NCBI RefSeq assembly: GCF_017994015.1
Contig: NZ_JAGOLP010000024.1
Location: 1 to 47,912, forward strand
From: Ferrovibrio sp.
GTDB lineage: Bacteria > Pseudomonadota > Alphaproteobacteria > Ferrovibrionales > Ferrovibrionaceae
Length of the DNA: 47,912 nt
Reading direction: 5' to 3'
Shown in pieces: positions 8,584 through 18,050 of this stretch (position 1 is the stretch's first letter; the number at the start of each line of letters is the position of its first letter). The position numbers and the translations under genes are program-made. The notes beneath the pieces are model-generated. The model had not been told where the DNA came from. It saw only the letters and a list, made by a program, of their open reading frames with translations, and did no database searches.

Positions 8584-8613
8584 GAAAAAGCCAGGGACCG
8601 CGATCCCTGGCTT
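8584..8613 (-). terminator. Rho-independent terminator of the liv operon
   Basis: On the minus strand, AAGCCAGGGA (8604-8613 complement) pairs with TCCCTGGCTT (8588-8597 complement) around a 6-nt loop. A T-rich run TTTTTC follows. It lies 25 nt after the stop of the Rid-like gene, which marks that gene as the last of the transporter operon. Confidence 0.85.
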
Positions 8614-8638
8614 GGATTTTTCGGTGGTGGAGATTGTC

Positions 8639-9391
8639 TCAGAGCACCAATTCACGCCGCACGCCGCGCACATCCATCTCGTAATCCAGCACATCCAGCG
8701 GCGGCCGGCAGAATTGCCAGGTCAGGCCGGCCGAGGCTGCGCCGCGCTTCACGATCTCATCGGCCAGGAAAGGATGCAGATCGAACACGGTGTAGACTTG
8801 GCTTGCTGTGGTATCGCGCCAGCCATAGCCCAGGGCCGCCATACGGCGCTCCATTTCTGCCAGCACAAACTGTGCCTTCTCGCGCAGCGCATCCGGCGTC
8901 TGCTCGCCGATGCGGATGCCCTTTTCGGCATAGCTGGCATTGCCTTCCGGCGATTCACCGCTGCCGGCCACCACAAAGCTGGGCCGCGTGTCGCCGCCAG
9001 CCGGCATCGTGTAGGAAAAGGCATAGAAGCTGGGGGCGGCAGGCTTTTCGATCTCCGGGCAGACATTGCTGCGCGCAATCGGATTCAGGCCATCGCGGAA
9101 GATGCCCCATTCTTCCAGCGGCTTGATATAGCCACGATTGAAAGCTTCGAAGCCCGCATCATCGAAGGGCGCCGGCGAGCGCAATTCGCAGGCGCAGAAA
9201 GCGGTGAGCGGTCGGCCCAGCTGCTTGAGATGCGCCGCGATGGCGGCAAAGCCATCGGCCAAAAGCACCGGGCGATCAAAACGCGCCCGTTCGATCACAA
9301 AGCCCGGCTCGGCAGCCACGCCGGCGGAATACTGGAACACACCTTTGACGAAGCGGTAGCCGCCCTCGGCGAAACGCAACACCTCAGCCAT
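8639..9391 (-). CDS. Rid/YjgF-like protein, possible deaminase, last gene of the liv operon
   Basis: A 250-residue cytoplasmic protein with no signal peptide. The middle region (CELRSPAPFDDAGFEAFNRGY, then NPIARSNVCPE) resembles the Rid/YjgF fold, whose members deaminate enamine or imine intermediates; a conserved Arg precedes a short strand there. The overall sequence also brings to mind 2-amino-5-chloromuconate deaminase (CnbZ)-type proteins, but that is a recollection of family resemblance, not a demonstrated match. The start at 9391 gives AGGAG an 8-nt spacing; an alternative ATG lies 6 nt earlier. It follows livF by about 44 nt and is closed by a strong terminator, so it is co-expressed with the importer and may act on the imported compound. 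Confidence 0.55.
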   Translation of the reverse strand: MAEVLRFAEGGYRFVKGVFQYSAGVAAEPGFVIERARFDRPVLLADGFAAIAAHLKQLGRPLTAFCACELRSPAPFDDAGFEAFNRGYIKPLEEWGIFRDGLNPIARSNVCPEIEKPAAPSFYAFSYTMPAGGDTRPSFVVAGSGESPEGNASYAEKGIRIGEQTPDALREKAQFVLAEMERRMAALGYGWRDTTASQVYTVFDLHPFLADEIVKRGAASAGLTWQFCRPPLDVLDYEMDVRGVRRELVL

Positions 9392-9435
9392 ACTCATCTC
9401 TCCTTGCCAATCCGCGCCGCAGCGCGCTTAAAAAA

Positions 9436-10141
<706 letters not shown>

Positions 10142-10158
<17 letters not shown>

Positions 10159-10906
10159 CGCCTTCGCCTCCCAGAATTTGAGCATATTTTTTGCCCAGAT
10201 AGGCTTCGATCACCTTGCGGTCACGGGTCACTTTCTCAGGCACGCCATCAGCAATCAGTTCGCCATGATGCAGCACCACAAGCCGGCTGGAGACCGATAG
10301 CACCACCTTCATGATATGCTCGATGATGATGATCGTGACGCCCTGGGCGGCGATCTTGCGGATCAACGCCAGGGCATCGTCCACCTCGGTGGAATTGAGG
10401 CCGGCATTCACTTCATCCAGCATCAGCAGCTTCGGATTCATCGCCAGGCCCTTGGCGAATTCCAGCCGCTTACGCTTGGCCAGGGTCAGCGTGGAAGCCG
10501 GCTTGTCGGCCACATCATCCAGGCCGGTGAAGGAGATATGCTTGCGCGCCTGATCGAAAGCTTCAGCCATGCCGCCGGCCCGGCCGGCAAACAACGCGCC
10601 AGCCGCCACATTCTCGATCACCGTCATCTTGGGGAATGGCTGCACAATCTGGAATGTGCGCGCCAAACCAAGCCGGGCAATCTGGTGTGGGGCGCGCTTG
10701 GTGATATCGGCACCCTGGAAAAACACCTGGCCCTGGCTGGCGGGATGCACGCCGGTGACAACATTCACCAGCGTGGTCTTGCCGGCGCCATTCGGCCCCA
10801 GCAGCCCCAGCACTTCGCCTTCCTGCACCGCGAAGCTGACATTGTTCAGCGCCATCAACCCGCCGAAGCGGCGCGATGCGCCTTGCAGCCGCAGAACCTC
10901 GGTCAT
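10142..10906 (-). CDS. livG: Branched-chain-type ABC transporter ATPase, LivG family
   Basis: Second ATPase of the HAAT importer, 254 residues. Walker A GPNGAGKTT, a family LTLAKRKRLEFAKGLAM signature region (the canonical LSGG is LTLA here) and Walker B LLMLDEVNAGLNSTE are all present. The divergent signature LTLAKRKRLE, versus the usual LSYGQQRRLE, is found in a subset of LivG proteins linked to non-amino-acid substrates. The ATG overlaps the livM stop by 4 nt, indicating translational coupling. Confidence 0.93.
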
Positions 10907-11844
10907 GAGCGCACCTCCTTCTTGGGCAAACGCTCACGGATCAGCGCCAGCAGGCCATTGGGCAGGAACAGCACCAGCACCACGATCAGCAGGCCAAGCA
11001 CGGCGGCATGCACGGTGAGGAAATTGCGCCAGACCAGTTCTTCCAATGCCAGATAGACAAAGGCGCCCAGCACCGGCCCATAGATGGTGCCAAGCCCACC
11101 CAGCAGCACCATCACCAGCGGCTTCACCGAATAGAGAATATCGAACACATCCGGCGGTTCGATATAATGCACCCAGGAAGCATAGATGGCGCCGATGATA
11201 CCAACACCGACGGCCGAAAGCGCGAAGGCGGTTACCTTGTAGAGCGTGGTGTTGACGCCGAGAATATTGGCGGCGTCTTCGTTCTGATTGATGCAATTCA
11301 GCCCGAAGCCAAGCTTGCTGCGGCTGACCACGATATTCATCACGATCAGCAAAACCGCCATGGCCAGCATCACAGCAAAGAAGAAACGCGCCTGCGCATC
11401 CACCGGCAAAGCCAGAATCGGCAGGTTAAGGCCCATGCCGCCGCCCGTCAGGTCGCCGGCGGAATTCACCACCTCGCGCAGCACTTCGGCAATCGCCAGG
11501 CTGGCAATGGCGAAGTAATGCCCTTTGAGATGCAGGATCGCCATGCCCATCAATGCAGCGAAGATCATGGTGAACAGGCCGGCCGAGAACCAGGCCAGCA
11601 CCATCGGCGTTCCCATACTCTGCAACACACCCGAGACATAGGCGCCCAGGCCGAAGAAGGCAGCCGTGGCAAAGGACGGATAGCCAGCCATGCCGCCGAT
11701 GATGTTCCACGACAAAGCCAGGCCGGCATACATGCACATGATGGTGGCCAAGCGCAGCAGGTAGTTGTTGCCGAAGAGCGGCACCAGCGCCAGCACCGCA
11801 ACAAACAGCAGCAAAGGCAGGATCAGGAGAAGCCGGTTTTTCAT
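10903..11844 (-). CDS. livM: Branched-chain-type ABC transporter permease, LivM family
   Basis: Membrane subunit of the HAAT importer, 313 residues with about eight to ten hydrophobic segments. It starts MKNRLLLILPLLLFVAVLALV, and the permease signature region GLGTIYGPVLGAFVYLALEE lies near the C-terminus, where it contacts the ATPases. It would pair with LivH to form the translocation path. Overlaps livG by 4 nt downstream and livH by 4 nt upstream. Confidence 0.93.
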   Translation of the reverse strand: MKNRLLLILPLLLFVAVLALVPLFGNNYLLRLATIMCMYAGLALSWNIIGGMAGYPSFATAAFFGLGAYVSGVLQSMGTPMVLAWFSAGLFTMIFAALMGMAILHLKGHYFAIASLAIAEVLREVVNSAGDLTGGGMGLNLPILALPVDAQARFFFAVMLAMAVLLIVMNIVVSRSKLGFGLNCINQNEDAANILGVNTTLYKVTAFALSAVGVGIIGAIYASWVHYIEPPDVFDILYSVKPLVMVLLGGLGTIYGPVLGAFVYLALEELVWRNFLTVHAAVLGLLIVVLVLFLPNGLLALIRERLPKKEVRS

Positions 11845-12707
11845 TCATACCCCCGCTTGCCGATCAGGCCGGCTGGCCGGAAAATCAGGATCAGGATCAG
11901 CAGCACAAAGGAAATCGTCACGGCATGTTCTGGCCCGAACCAGATCGCACTGAAGCTTTCGATCACGCCCAGCGCCAGGCCGCCGATCAGCGCACCAGGC
12001 ACACTGCCCAGGCCGCCCAGCACGCAAATGACAAATGACTTGCCGAGGAACATGCCGGAATTGAGCGGCGAAATCGGATAGATGATGCTGAGCAGGCTGC
12101 CGGCGGCACCCGCCATCAGCGCACCGAGGCCAAAGGTGACGGCATTGATCCGACTGACATTTACGCCCATCAGCGCGGCGGCCTCACGATCCATACGCAC
12201 CGCCACAATGGCGCGGCCGATCTTGCTGTCGCGCAACAGGCGATAGAGCAACAGCGTAAGCAGAATCGCCAGCGCCATGGCGGCAACACGATCCAGCGGC
12301 ATGTAGATCGGGCCGAACTCCAATTCACCAAGCGGATTTTCCAGCACCAGCTTGCGGTAATCCGCCTTGAAGGCAACGAGCATGGCGTTGTTGAGCAGCA
12401 GATCGAGGCCGAAGGTGAGCGTCAGGGTCATCAGCACCGGCGCAGCCAGCACCCGGTTGACCAGGCCGGCCTGAATGGCATAGCCGAAGCCGTAGAGCAG
12501 CGCGCCGGCTATAACCACTGAGAAAAACGGATGGATGCCAAAGGCGGTGTAGGCGAAATAGGCTACATACGAGCCGAGCACGATGAACGAGCCGTGCAGG
12601 ATGTTGATCACGTTCAGCACACCCCAGACCAGGGAGAAGCCAACCGCGATGCAGGCATAAAGCCCGCCCAGCACCAGTCCGTTCGCAAGAACTTGGAAAT
12701 AGATCAT
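11841..12707 (-). CDS. livH: Branched-chain-type ABC transporter permease, LivH family
   Basis: Second membrane subunit of the importer, 288 residues, with an N-terminal LANGLVLGGLYACIAVGFSL typical of LivH and the ATPase-contact loop GGLGSVPGALIGGLALGVIE. Several hydrophobic helices follow the family pattern. An 81-nt gap with a stable hairpin separates it from the binding-protein gene upstream, whereas all later genes overlap, a common way to make less permease than binding protein. Confidence 0.93.
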   Translation of the reverse strand: MIYFQVLANGLVLGGLYACIAVGFSLVWGVLNVINILHGSFIVLGSYVAYFAYTAFGIHPFFSVVIAGALLYGFGYAIQAGLVNRVLAAPVLMTLTLTFGLDLLLNNAMLVAFKADYRKLVLENPLGELEFGPIYMPLDRVAAMALAILLTLLLYRLLRDSKIGRAIVAVRMDREAAALMGVNVSRINAVTFGLGALMAGAAGSLLSIIYPISPLNSGMFLGKSFVICVLGGLGSVPGALIGGLALGVIESFSAIWFGPEHAVTISFVLLILILIFRPAGLIGKRGYE

Positions 12708-12741
12708 GAGGTCATCCGATCCGGCATAGGGAACACATCCT

Positions 12742-12774
12742 GGAGGCAGAGGGCGCTTGCACGCCCTCTGCTCC
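12742..12774 (-). promoter_or_regulatory. Intercistronic hairpin between binding-protein gene and livH
   Basis: GCAGAGGGCG (12746-12755) pairs perfectly with CGCCCTCTGC (12762-12771) around CTTGCA, extended by GGA/TCC after one bulged G. There is no T-run after it on the minus strand, so it is more likely an mRNA-stabilising or attenuating element than a full terminator. Confidence 0.65.
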
Positions 12775-12788
12775 GTAAAGCGCCAGGA

Positions 12789-14006
12789 TCAATTGGTGCC
12801 GAATTTGAAATCGGCCTGCTTGATGACCTCGGGATAGATCACCATGGTCTTGCCACCCTGAATCTGGAATACCGGCGGCTCCAGCGAGGTGATCTGGCCG
12901 GTGGCACCGAACTTGACCTGGCCATAGAAGGTGGTCACGTCAAGGCTGGCCAGGGCATCGCGCACCTTGGCCGGATCGAGGGTGCCGGCCTTCTCGATGC
13001 CAAGCTGCAACACTGCGCCGGCCGCCGCTGCCGAAGCCTGGGCGTAATCCGGATCAGTCTTGTACTTGCTCTTCCACAGCGCATTGAACTGCTCAGTGGT
13101 GCCGAAAATATCCGTGCCCTTGTAGCGCACCGCCGGATGCCACCAGGCCGCCGAGGAGATATTCTCGGCCTGCGGGCCGGCAGCATCGATGAATTCCTGA
13201 TAAGCCGGGCCGGCAATCATGGTCACCACCGGCGCCTTGATGCCGAGATCCTTCATCTGTTTGCGGATCAGGATCAGGTCGTTGATATAGCCGGTGGCAA
13301 ACACCCAATCCGGCTTGGCGCCGCGCATCTGGGTGATCGCCGAGGCATGATCCATGGTGCCGATGGCGTATTTCTCGAACATCACAACATCGAGATTACG
13401 CGACTTGGCCGACTTCTCCATTTCCTGCGCAATGGCGAGCGGGAACAGATCGTTGCGCGCCAGGATGGCAACGCGCTTGATCTTGCTGTCCTTGGCCACC
13501 ACCAGATTGGCCAGCGGCTCGGTCAGGGTCTGATTCGGCGTGAAGGTGCCGAACAGATACTTGTAGCCCTGGTCATAGACCTGCTCGGACGATGCCGTGG
13601 CAGCGATGGTGGGGATGCCATATTTCTCGGATACGCCGCTGGCCGCCTTGGCGGCGCCGGAGCCAAACGGCGAGAACAGGAAATTCACCTTGTCTTCGCT
13701 GATCAGGCGCTCCGCGGTCTGCACCGCACGTGGCGTGTTGGAGGCATAATCGGCATAGACCAGTTCAACCTTGTAGGCCTTGCCGCCCACCTTGATGCCG
13801 CCCTTGGCATTGGCGGTCTCGGCCCACAGGTTATAACCTTCCTGCTGCTTCACACCTTCGGGGGAGAGCGGACCAGTCAGCGGCAGCGGGGCGCCGATCT
13901 TGATCACATCCTGCGCCAGCGCCGGGCCGGCGAGCGAAACGGAGATTGCCGCGACGCCAAGCCGACAGCCGAGCTGGCGACGCGAGAGAAAGCCTTTAAT
14001 GGTCAT
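12789..14006 (-). CDS. ABC transporter substrate-binding protein, LivK/HAAT type
   Basis: Periplasmic solute receptor of the importer, 405 residues from MTIKGFLSRRQLG (14006). AGGAGAG lies 4 nt before this start; the longer frame to 14039 is rejected. The N-terminus has SRRQLG followed by a hydrophobic stretch and ALAQ, a signal peptide with a Tat-like twin arginine. The mature start VIKIGAPLPLTGPLSPEG is the type I periplasmic-binding fold of the family, and a second lobe ends VIYPEVIKQADF. Substrate not deducible. First gene of an operon of six: binding protein, H, M, G, F, Rid-like protein. Confidence 0.92.
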   Translation of the reverse strand: MTIKGFLSRRQLGCRLGVAAISVSLAGPALAQDVIKIGAPLPLTGPLSPEGVKQQEGYNLWAETANAKGGIKVGGKAYKVELVYADYASNTPRAVQTAERLISEDKVNFLFSPFGSGAAKAASGVSEKYGIPTIAATASSEQVYDQGYKYLFGTFTPNQTLTEPLANLVVAKDSKIKRVAILARNDLFPLAIAQEMEKSAKSRNLDVVMFEKYAIGTMDHASAITQMRGAKPDWVFATGYINDLILIRKQMKDLGIKAPVVTMIAGPAYQEFIDAAGPQAENISSAAWWHPAVRYKGTDIFGTTEQFNALWKSKYKTDPDYAQASAAAAGAVLQLGIEKAGTLDPAKVRDALASLDVTTFYGQVKFGATGQITSLEPPVFQIQGGKTMVIYPEVIKQADFKFGTN

Positions 14007-14165
14007 ATAACTCTCCTGTTCGTTTTTCTTATCCCACACTTTGGTAGCGCGTTGTGGAGCAATGCGACAAGATCAATATTTTGCATTCTGTGTTGCCATT
14101 TCAGCAACGCTCTGATGAAAACCAACCCGCCCGCCAATCGCTTCGGCAGATGGCAGAAAATATGC

Positions 14166-16556
14166 TTATTCGCGCGGCAACCGGCCTAGGGCGCGCAGGA
14201 TCATCTCCGGTGTTGCCGGCATCGAGAAAATCTCGACATCGAAGCCCGACAAGGCATCATTGATTGCATTCAGCACGGCGGCAGGTGCGCCGGCTGTACC
14301 GGCTTCACCCGCCCCCTTGGCGCCGAGCAGCGAGGTGAGCGTTGGCGTTTCCACATGGCCGATCTCGATATCAGGCAATTCCGCCGCCATCGGCACCAGA
14401 TAATCCACCAGGCTGCCATTCAGCATCTGGCCGTTTTCATCATAAAGGCAGGCTTCATAGAGCGCACCGCCAATGCCCTGCACGATGCCGCCGCGCATCT
14501 GCTCGTCCACCAGCAAAGGATTGATGATGCGGCCACAATCCTCCACCGCCCAATGCTTCAACAACTTCACGAAGCCGCTTTCCACATCCACTTCCAGGTA
14601 GCTGGCCTGAAAGCCGTTTGTGAACACAAAGGTATTGGAAAGCTGCGTGAAATGCCCGCTGGCGCTCAAATCCGGTTGCAGATCGCGCGGCAATGTATCC
14701 GGGCGGAAATAGGCGATGCGGCCAATCTCGGCCAGATCAATACGCGCCGTGCCGCCGGCCGTGCTTACCATGCCATCGCGCAATTCCAGGCTTTCCGGTG
14801 CCGCCTGCAACAGTGCGCCGGCGATCCGCAGCAGGCTGGCGCGCAGTTTGCCCGCCGCCCGCAAGGCCGCCTCGCCGCCCACACCGGCGCCGCGCGAACC
14901 ATAAGTGCCGCCGCCATAGGGTGTGGTGGCAGTGCTGCCCATTTCCACCCGGATATCCGCCGGCCGCACGCCCAGCACATCGGCCACCACCTGGGTGATA
15001 GCGGCGATATTGCCCTGGCCTTGTTCGGTGATGCTGATGGCGCAATGGATGCGGCCATCCGGCTGCAATCTGATCTGGCAGCCATCCTGGGCCGAGATAC
15101 GCACCTGCCCCGGGCTGTAGGCAGCCGGCCCGGGGTTGGTCAATTCCACCACGGCGGCAAGGCCAATGCCGCGATAGATCCCCCGCGCACGGCACTCTGC
15201 CTGATCGCGGCGCAGGGCATCGTAATCCATCATCTGCACCAGCTTATCCAGGCATTGATGATGCGACAGCCGCTCAAATACCATACCGCTCAATGTGGTG
15301 AAGGGATATTGCTCGTCGCGCAGCAGGTTGCGGCGCCGGATATCCACTGGATCGATACCGAGACGGCGCGCCGCCGAATCAAGCAGCAATTCGCTCAGCG
15401 CCACCACGATGGGATGACCCACGGCACGATAAGCGCCCATCGGCGGCTTGTTCTGAAACGCCAGGCGCAAACGGGCGCGATACGCATCCATATTGTAGCA
15501 CGAGCCGGTCAGGCTCATCACCTGGATACCTTCCAGGGTTGAGGTGCGCGGATAGACCGAATAAGGCCCGATGCCGCTCAGCGCATCCACATCATAGGCC
15601 AGCACACGGCCATCCTCGGCCACGGCAATGCCGGCGCTCACGTCCTGACCACGCGCCTGAATGTCGCTGACAAAACTTTCCAGCCGATCGGAAACAAATT
15701 TCACCGGCCGCTTCAACAGCAGGGCCAGGCCACAAACCGCCATCTCGTCGGCATAGGTATGCAGCTTGACACCGAAGGAACCGCCCACATCGGGCGCCTC
15801 AACCTGGATATCGCTTTCGCGCAAGCCATAGATCGCCGCGATGGCAGCCTGATTCTGATACGGCGTCTGGGTTGATTGTGTCACCAGCAGGCGCCGCTCG
15901 ATGGCATCATACTGCGCCAGTATGGCGCGTGGCTCCAACGGCACGCCGGTATGGCGCGAAAAACTGAAATCGCGGCGCAATGTCAGCTTGGCCTGGGCAA
16001 AGGCGGCATCCACATCGCCCTTATCCACCTTGGCGCTGAATGCCAGATTATCGCCCAGCTCAGCATGCAGCACAGGCGCATCGGGCAGCAAGGCCGCTGC
16101 CGGATCCACAATGGCTGGCAATTCCTGCCAGTCGATCTCCACCAGATCGGCGGCATCCTCGGCCTGGGCACGGCTGAACGCCAGCACGGCGGCCACCGCC
16201 TCGCCCTGATGCCGCGCCACCTCGACCGCCATCGGATATTGCGGCGGCGCTTTCAGACCGGGCAGATGCTCCAGCCGCGCCACCATCGGCTTGGCGATGG
16301 CGGCCAGCTCGCGGCCCGTGACCACTGCCGCCACACCCGGCGCCTGCAAGGCTGCCGCCGCATTGAAGCCCCGGATACGGGCATGAGCATAGGGGCTGCG
16401 GATAAAAACCACATGCAGCATGCCGGGCAGAGTGATATCCGGCGTGTAACGCGCAGCACCCTGCGCCAAGCGCGGCGCATTGGGCCGAGGCAGCGGCTTG
16501 CCGATATAAGTGCCGTGAATGCCGACCAGCTGCTTCAGGTCATTGTCGACGCTCAT
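14166..16556 (-). CDS. Molybdenum hydroxylase large subunit, XDH/CoxL family (system 1)
   Basis: Catalytic molybdopterin-cytosine-dinucleotide-type subunit of the xanthine dehydrogenase/CO dehydrogenase superfamily, 796 residues, normal length. It hydroxylates a carbon next to ring nitrogen or oxidises an aldehyde, with water as oxygen donor. Visible: small alpha/beta hammerhead domain in the first 120 residues (GAARYTPDITLPGMLHV), VEAPDVGGSFGVKLH, STATTPYGGGTYGSRGAGVGG for cofactor binding, and GAKGAGEAGTAGAPAAV with the conserved catalytic Glu. The active-site loop reads GAYRAVGHP: no cysteine, so this is not a form I CO dehydrogenase, whose loop has AYRCSFR. It overlaps the Fe-S subunit gene by 4 nt. 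Substrate unknown. Confidence 0.92.
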   Translation of the reverse strand: MSVDNDLKQLVGIHGTYIGKPLPRPNAPRLAQGAARYTPDITLPGMLHVVFIRSPYAHARIRGFNAAAALQAPGVAAVVTGRELAAIAKPMVARLEHLPGLKAPPQYPMAVEVARHQGEAVAAVLAFSRAQAEDAADLVEIDWQELPAIVDPAAALLPDAPVLHAELGDNLAFSAKVDKGDVDAAFAQAKLTLRRDFSFSRHTGVPLEPRAILAQYDAIERRLLVTQSTQTPYQNQAAIAAIYGLRESDIQVEAPDVGGSFGVKLHTYADEMAVCGLALLLKRPVKFVSDRLESFVSDIQARGQDVSAGIAVAEDGRVLAYDVDALSGIGPYSVYPRTSTLEGIQVMSLTGSCYNMDAYRARLRLAFQNKPPMGAYRAVGHPIVVALSELLLDSAARRLGIDPVDIRRRNLLRDEQYPFTTLSGMVFERLSHHQCLDKLVQMMDYDALRRDQAECRARGIYRGIGLAAVVELTNPGPAAYSPGQVRISAQDGCQIRLQPDGRIHCAISITEQGQGNIAAITQVVADVLGVRPADIRVEMGSTATTPYGGGTYGSRGAGVGGEAALRAAGKLRASLLRIAGALLQAAPESLELRDGMVSTAGGTARIDLAEIGRIAYFRPDTLPRDLQPDLSASGHFTQLSNTFVFTNGFQASYLEVDVESGFVKLLKHWAVEDCGRIINPLLVDEQMRGGIVQGIGGALYEACLYDENGQMLNGSLVDYLVPMAAELPDIEIGHVETPTLTSLLGAKGAGEAGTAGAPAAVLNAINDALSGFDVEIFSMPATPEMILRALGRLPRE

Positions 16557-17056
16557 GCCGCGTCTCCCGCCTTGGCTGGCATTGCTTGCCGGCGCGTCGC
16601 TGCGGTTTCCATCACTGCATCCACGATGGCGTGATAGCCGGTGCAGCGGCAGTAATTGCCGGAGAGATGTTCGCGCACTGCCTCGCGGCTCGGATCAGGA
16701 TCAGCGGCGAGCAATTCCTGCGCCGTGAGCAGCATGGCCGGCGTGCAATAGCCGCATTGCATGGCATTGCGGCGCACGAAACTCTCTTGCAGATCGGCGA
16801 TGGCGCCGCTCTGGTTCAGGCCTTCCAGCGTGCCGATCTCGGCACCATCGGCCTGCACCGCCAGCACCAGGCAGCCACGCACTACCTCGCCATTCAGCAG
16901 CAGCGAACAACAGCCGCAAACGCCATATTCGCAACTCACGCGCACACTGGGCAAAACCGCCGCCTGGCGCAGAAAATCAGCCAGATGCATACGCGGCTCG
17001 GCCATCGCCTGCAAAGGCTGGCCGTTGAGAGTGAGAGTAATCAGGCGCGCTTCCAT
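16553..17056 (-). CDS. Molybdenum hydroxylase [2Fe-2S] subunit, CoxS/XdhC family (system 1)
   Basis: Small electron-transfer subunit, 167 residues from MEARLITLTLNGQ (17056). The start is chosen because GAAGG precedes it by 8 nt, whereas the ATG at 17071 lacks a ribosome site. Plant-type cluster ligands C42, C47, C50 and C62; second cluster ligands C101, C104, C136 and C138 (CGYCTP and CRCTG). It moves electrons from the Mo centre to the FAD subunit. Its start overlaps nothing but lies 4 nt after the FAD-subunit stop, in the order M, S, L typical of this family. Confidence 0.93.
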   Translation of the reverse strand: MEARLITLTLNGQPLQAMAEPRMHLADFLRQAAVLPSVRVSCEYGVCGCCSLLLNGEVVRGCLVLAVQADGAEIGTLEGLNQSGAIADLQESFVRRNAMQCGYCTPAMLLTAQELLAADPDPSREAVREHLSGNYCRCTGYHAIVDAVMETAATRRQAMPAKAGDAA

Positions 17057-17060
17057 ACGA

Positions 17061-17918
17061 TCAGCCTTCATTCGCAATACGGCGCAGCAGGCGCTGGCCC
17101 AGCAGCCCAGCCAAGTGGCGCCGATACTCGGCACTGGCGTGACGATCCGCCAATGGCGCTAATTCAGCCGCCAGCAAAGCCGCCACCTTGTCGGCTGCTT
17201 CAGCCAATGTGAGGCCCTGCAAGGCTGCCGCGGTTTGCGGCGCCGCTTCCGGCACGCGGCCCAGGCCAAGGCAGCCAAAATTCAGCGCCGCGATACGGCC
17301 ATCCCGCACCTGCGCCAGCAGCAGCATGCCGGCCAGGGCAAAATCGCCATGGCGGCGGGCAAATTCATCAAAGGCCCAGCGCGTATTTTCTGCCGGTAAC
17401 GGCACCTCAATGGCACAGAGGATTTCATCCGGCCGGAGTGCAGTTTCATACACATCCTGGAAAAAATCCGCCGCCATCACCCAGCGCTCGGCAGCCTGTG
17501 ATCGCAGCAGGAAACGCGCCTGTAAGGCCAGCATCGCAGCGGGCCATTCCGCTGCCGGATCGGCCAAGGCCAGACTGCCACCAAGAGTGCCACGATTGCG
17601 AATTGCCGGATGCGCAATGTGGCGGCAGATCGCCGGCAGCATCGGCAAGGCAGCCTGCACCTGGGCATCGCGTGCAATATCGGCATGGCGGGTCAGCGCG
17701 CCGATATGCAGCGCGGTGCCTGTGCGCCGAATGCCGCGCAATTCCTCCAGGCGACCGATATCGAGCAGCAGATCAGGCGCCGCCAGGCGCAGGTTCAATG
17801 CCGCCACCATGCTCTGGCCACCCGCCACCAGCCGCACATCGCCGGGCGGCGCCGCCAGTATGCCGAGTGCATCCGCCAGGCTTTGTGCCGCATGGTAGGC
17901 AATCGCAGGGGCTTTCAT
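17061..17918 (-). CDS. Molybdenum hydroxylase FAD subunit, CoxM family (system 1)
   Basis: Medium subunit binding FAD, 285 residues. Family motifs: LVAGGQSMVAALNLRLAAPDLL (phosphate-binding AGGQS) and HPAIRNRGTLGGSLALADPAAE (the TLGGS isoalloxazine-side loop). It passes electrons from the [2Fe-2S] subunit to an external acceptor, NAD or quinone, not decidable here. First gene of the three-gene unit and divergent from a LysR gene 132 nt away, with an inverted repeat between. Confidence 0.93.
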   Translation of the reverse strand: MKAPAIAYHAAQSLADALGILAAPPGDVRLVAGGQSMVAALNLRLAAPDLLLDIGRLEELRGIRRTGTALHIGALTRHADIARDAQVQAALPMLPAICRHIAHPAIRNRGTLGGSLALADPAAEWPAAMLALQARFLLRSQAAERWVMAADFFQDVYETALRPDEILCAIEVPLPAENTRWAFDEFARRHGDFALAGMLLLAQVRDGRIAALNFGCLGLGRVPEAAPQTAAALQGLTLAEAADKVAALLAAELAPLADRHASAEYRRHLAGLLGQRLLRRIANEG

Positions 17919-17961
17919 CGCATCTCTACTCTTACACTCTCAGCCTGATCTGGCGGCATAG

Positions 17962-17990
17962 ACTTGTAGATGCCGAGCGTTCTTACAAGT
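17962..17990. promoter_or_regulatory. Candidate LysR binding site in the divergent promoter
   Basis: ACTTGTA (17962-17968) and TACAAGT (17984-17990) are perfect 7-bp arms separated by 15 nt, between the divergent FAD-subunit and LysR genes, 61 nt before the LysR start. LysR proteins usually bind such interrupted dyads (T-N11-A type). Confidence 0.55.
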
Positions 17991-18050
17991 ATTATTTTGG
18001 CAACAAGGCGTTCCGATAATTCGCACAATCAATAAGCGGGAGTATCGCTC

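Noticed and set aside
12531..14189. A 552-codon plus-strand frame opposite the liv receptor gene
   Set aside because: Antisense shadow of a clear periplasmic-binding protein with its own ribosome site.
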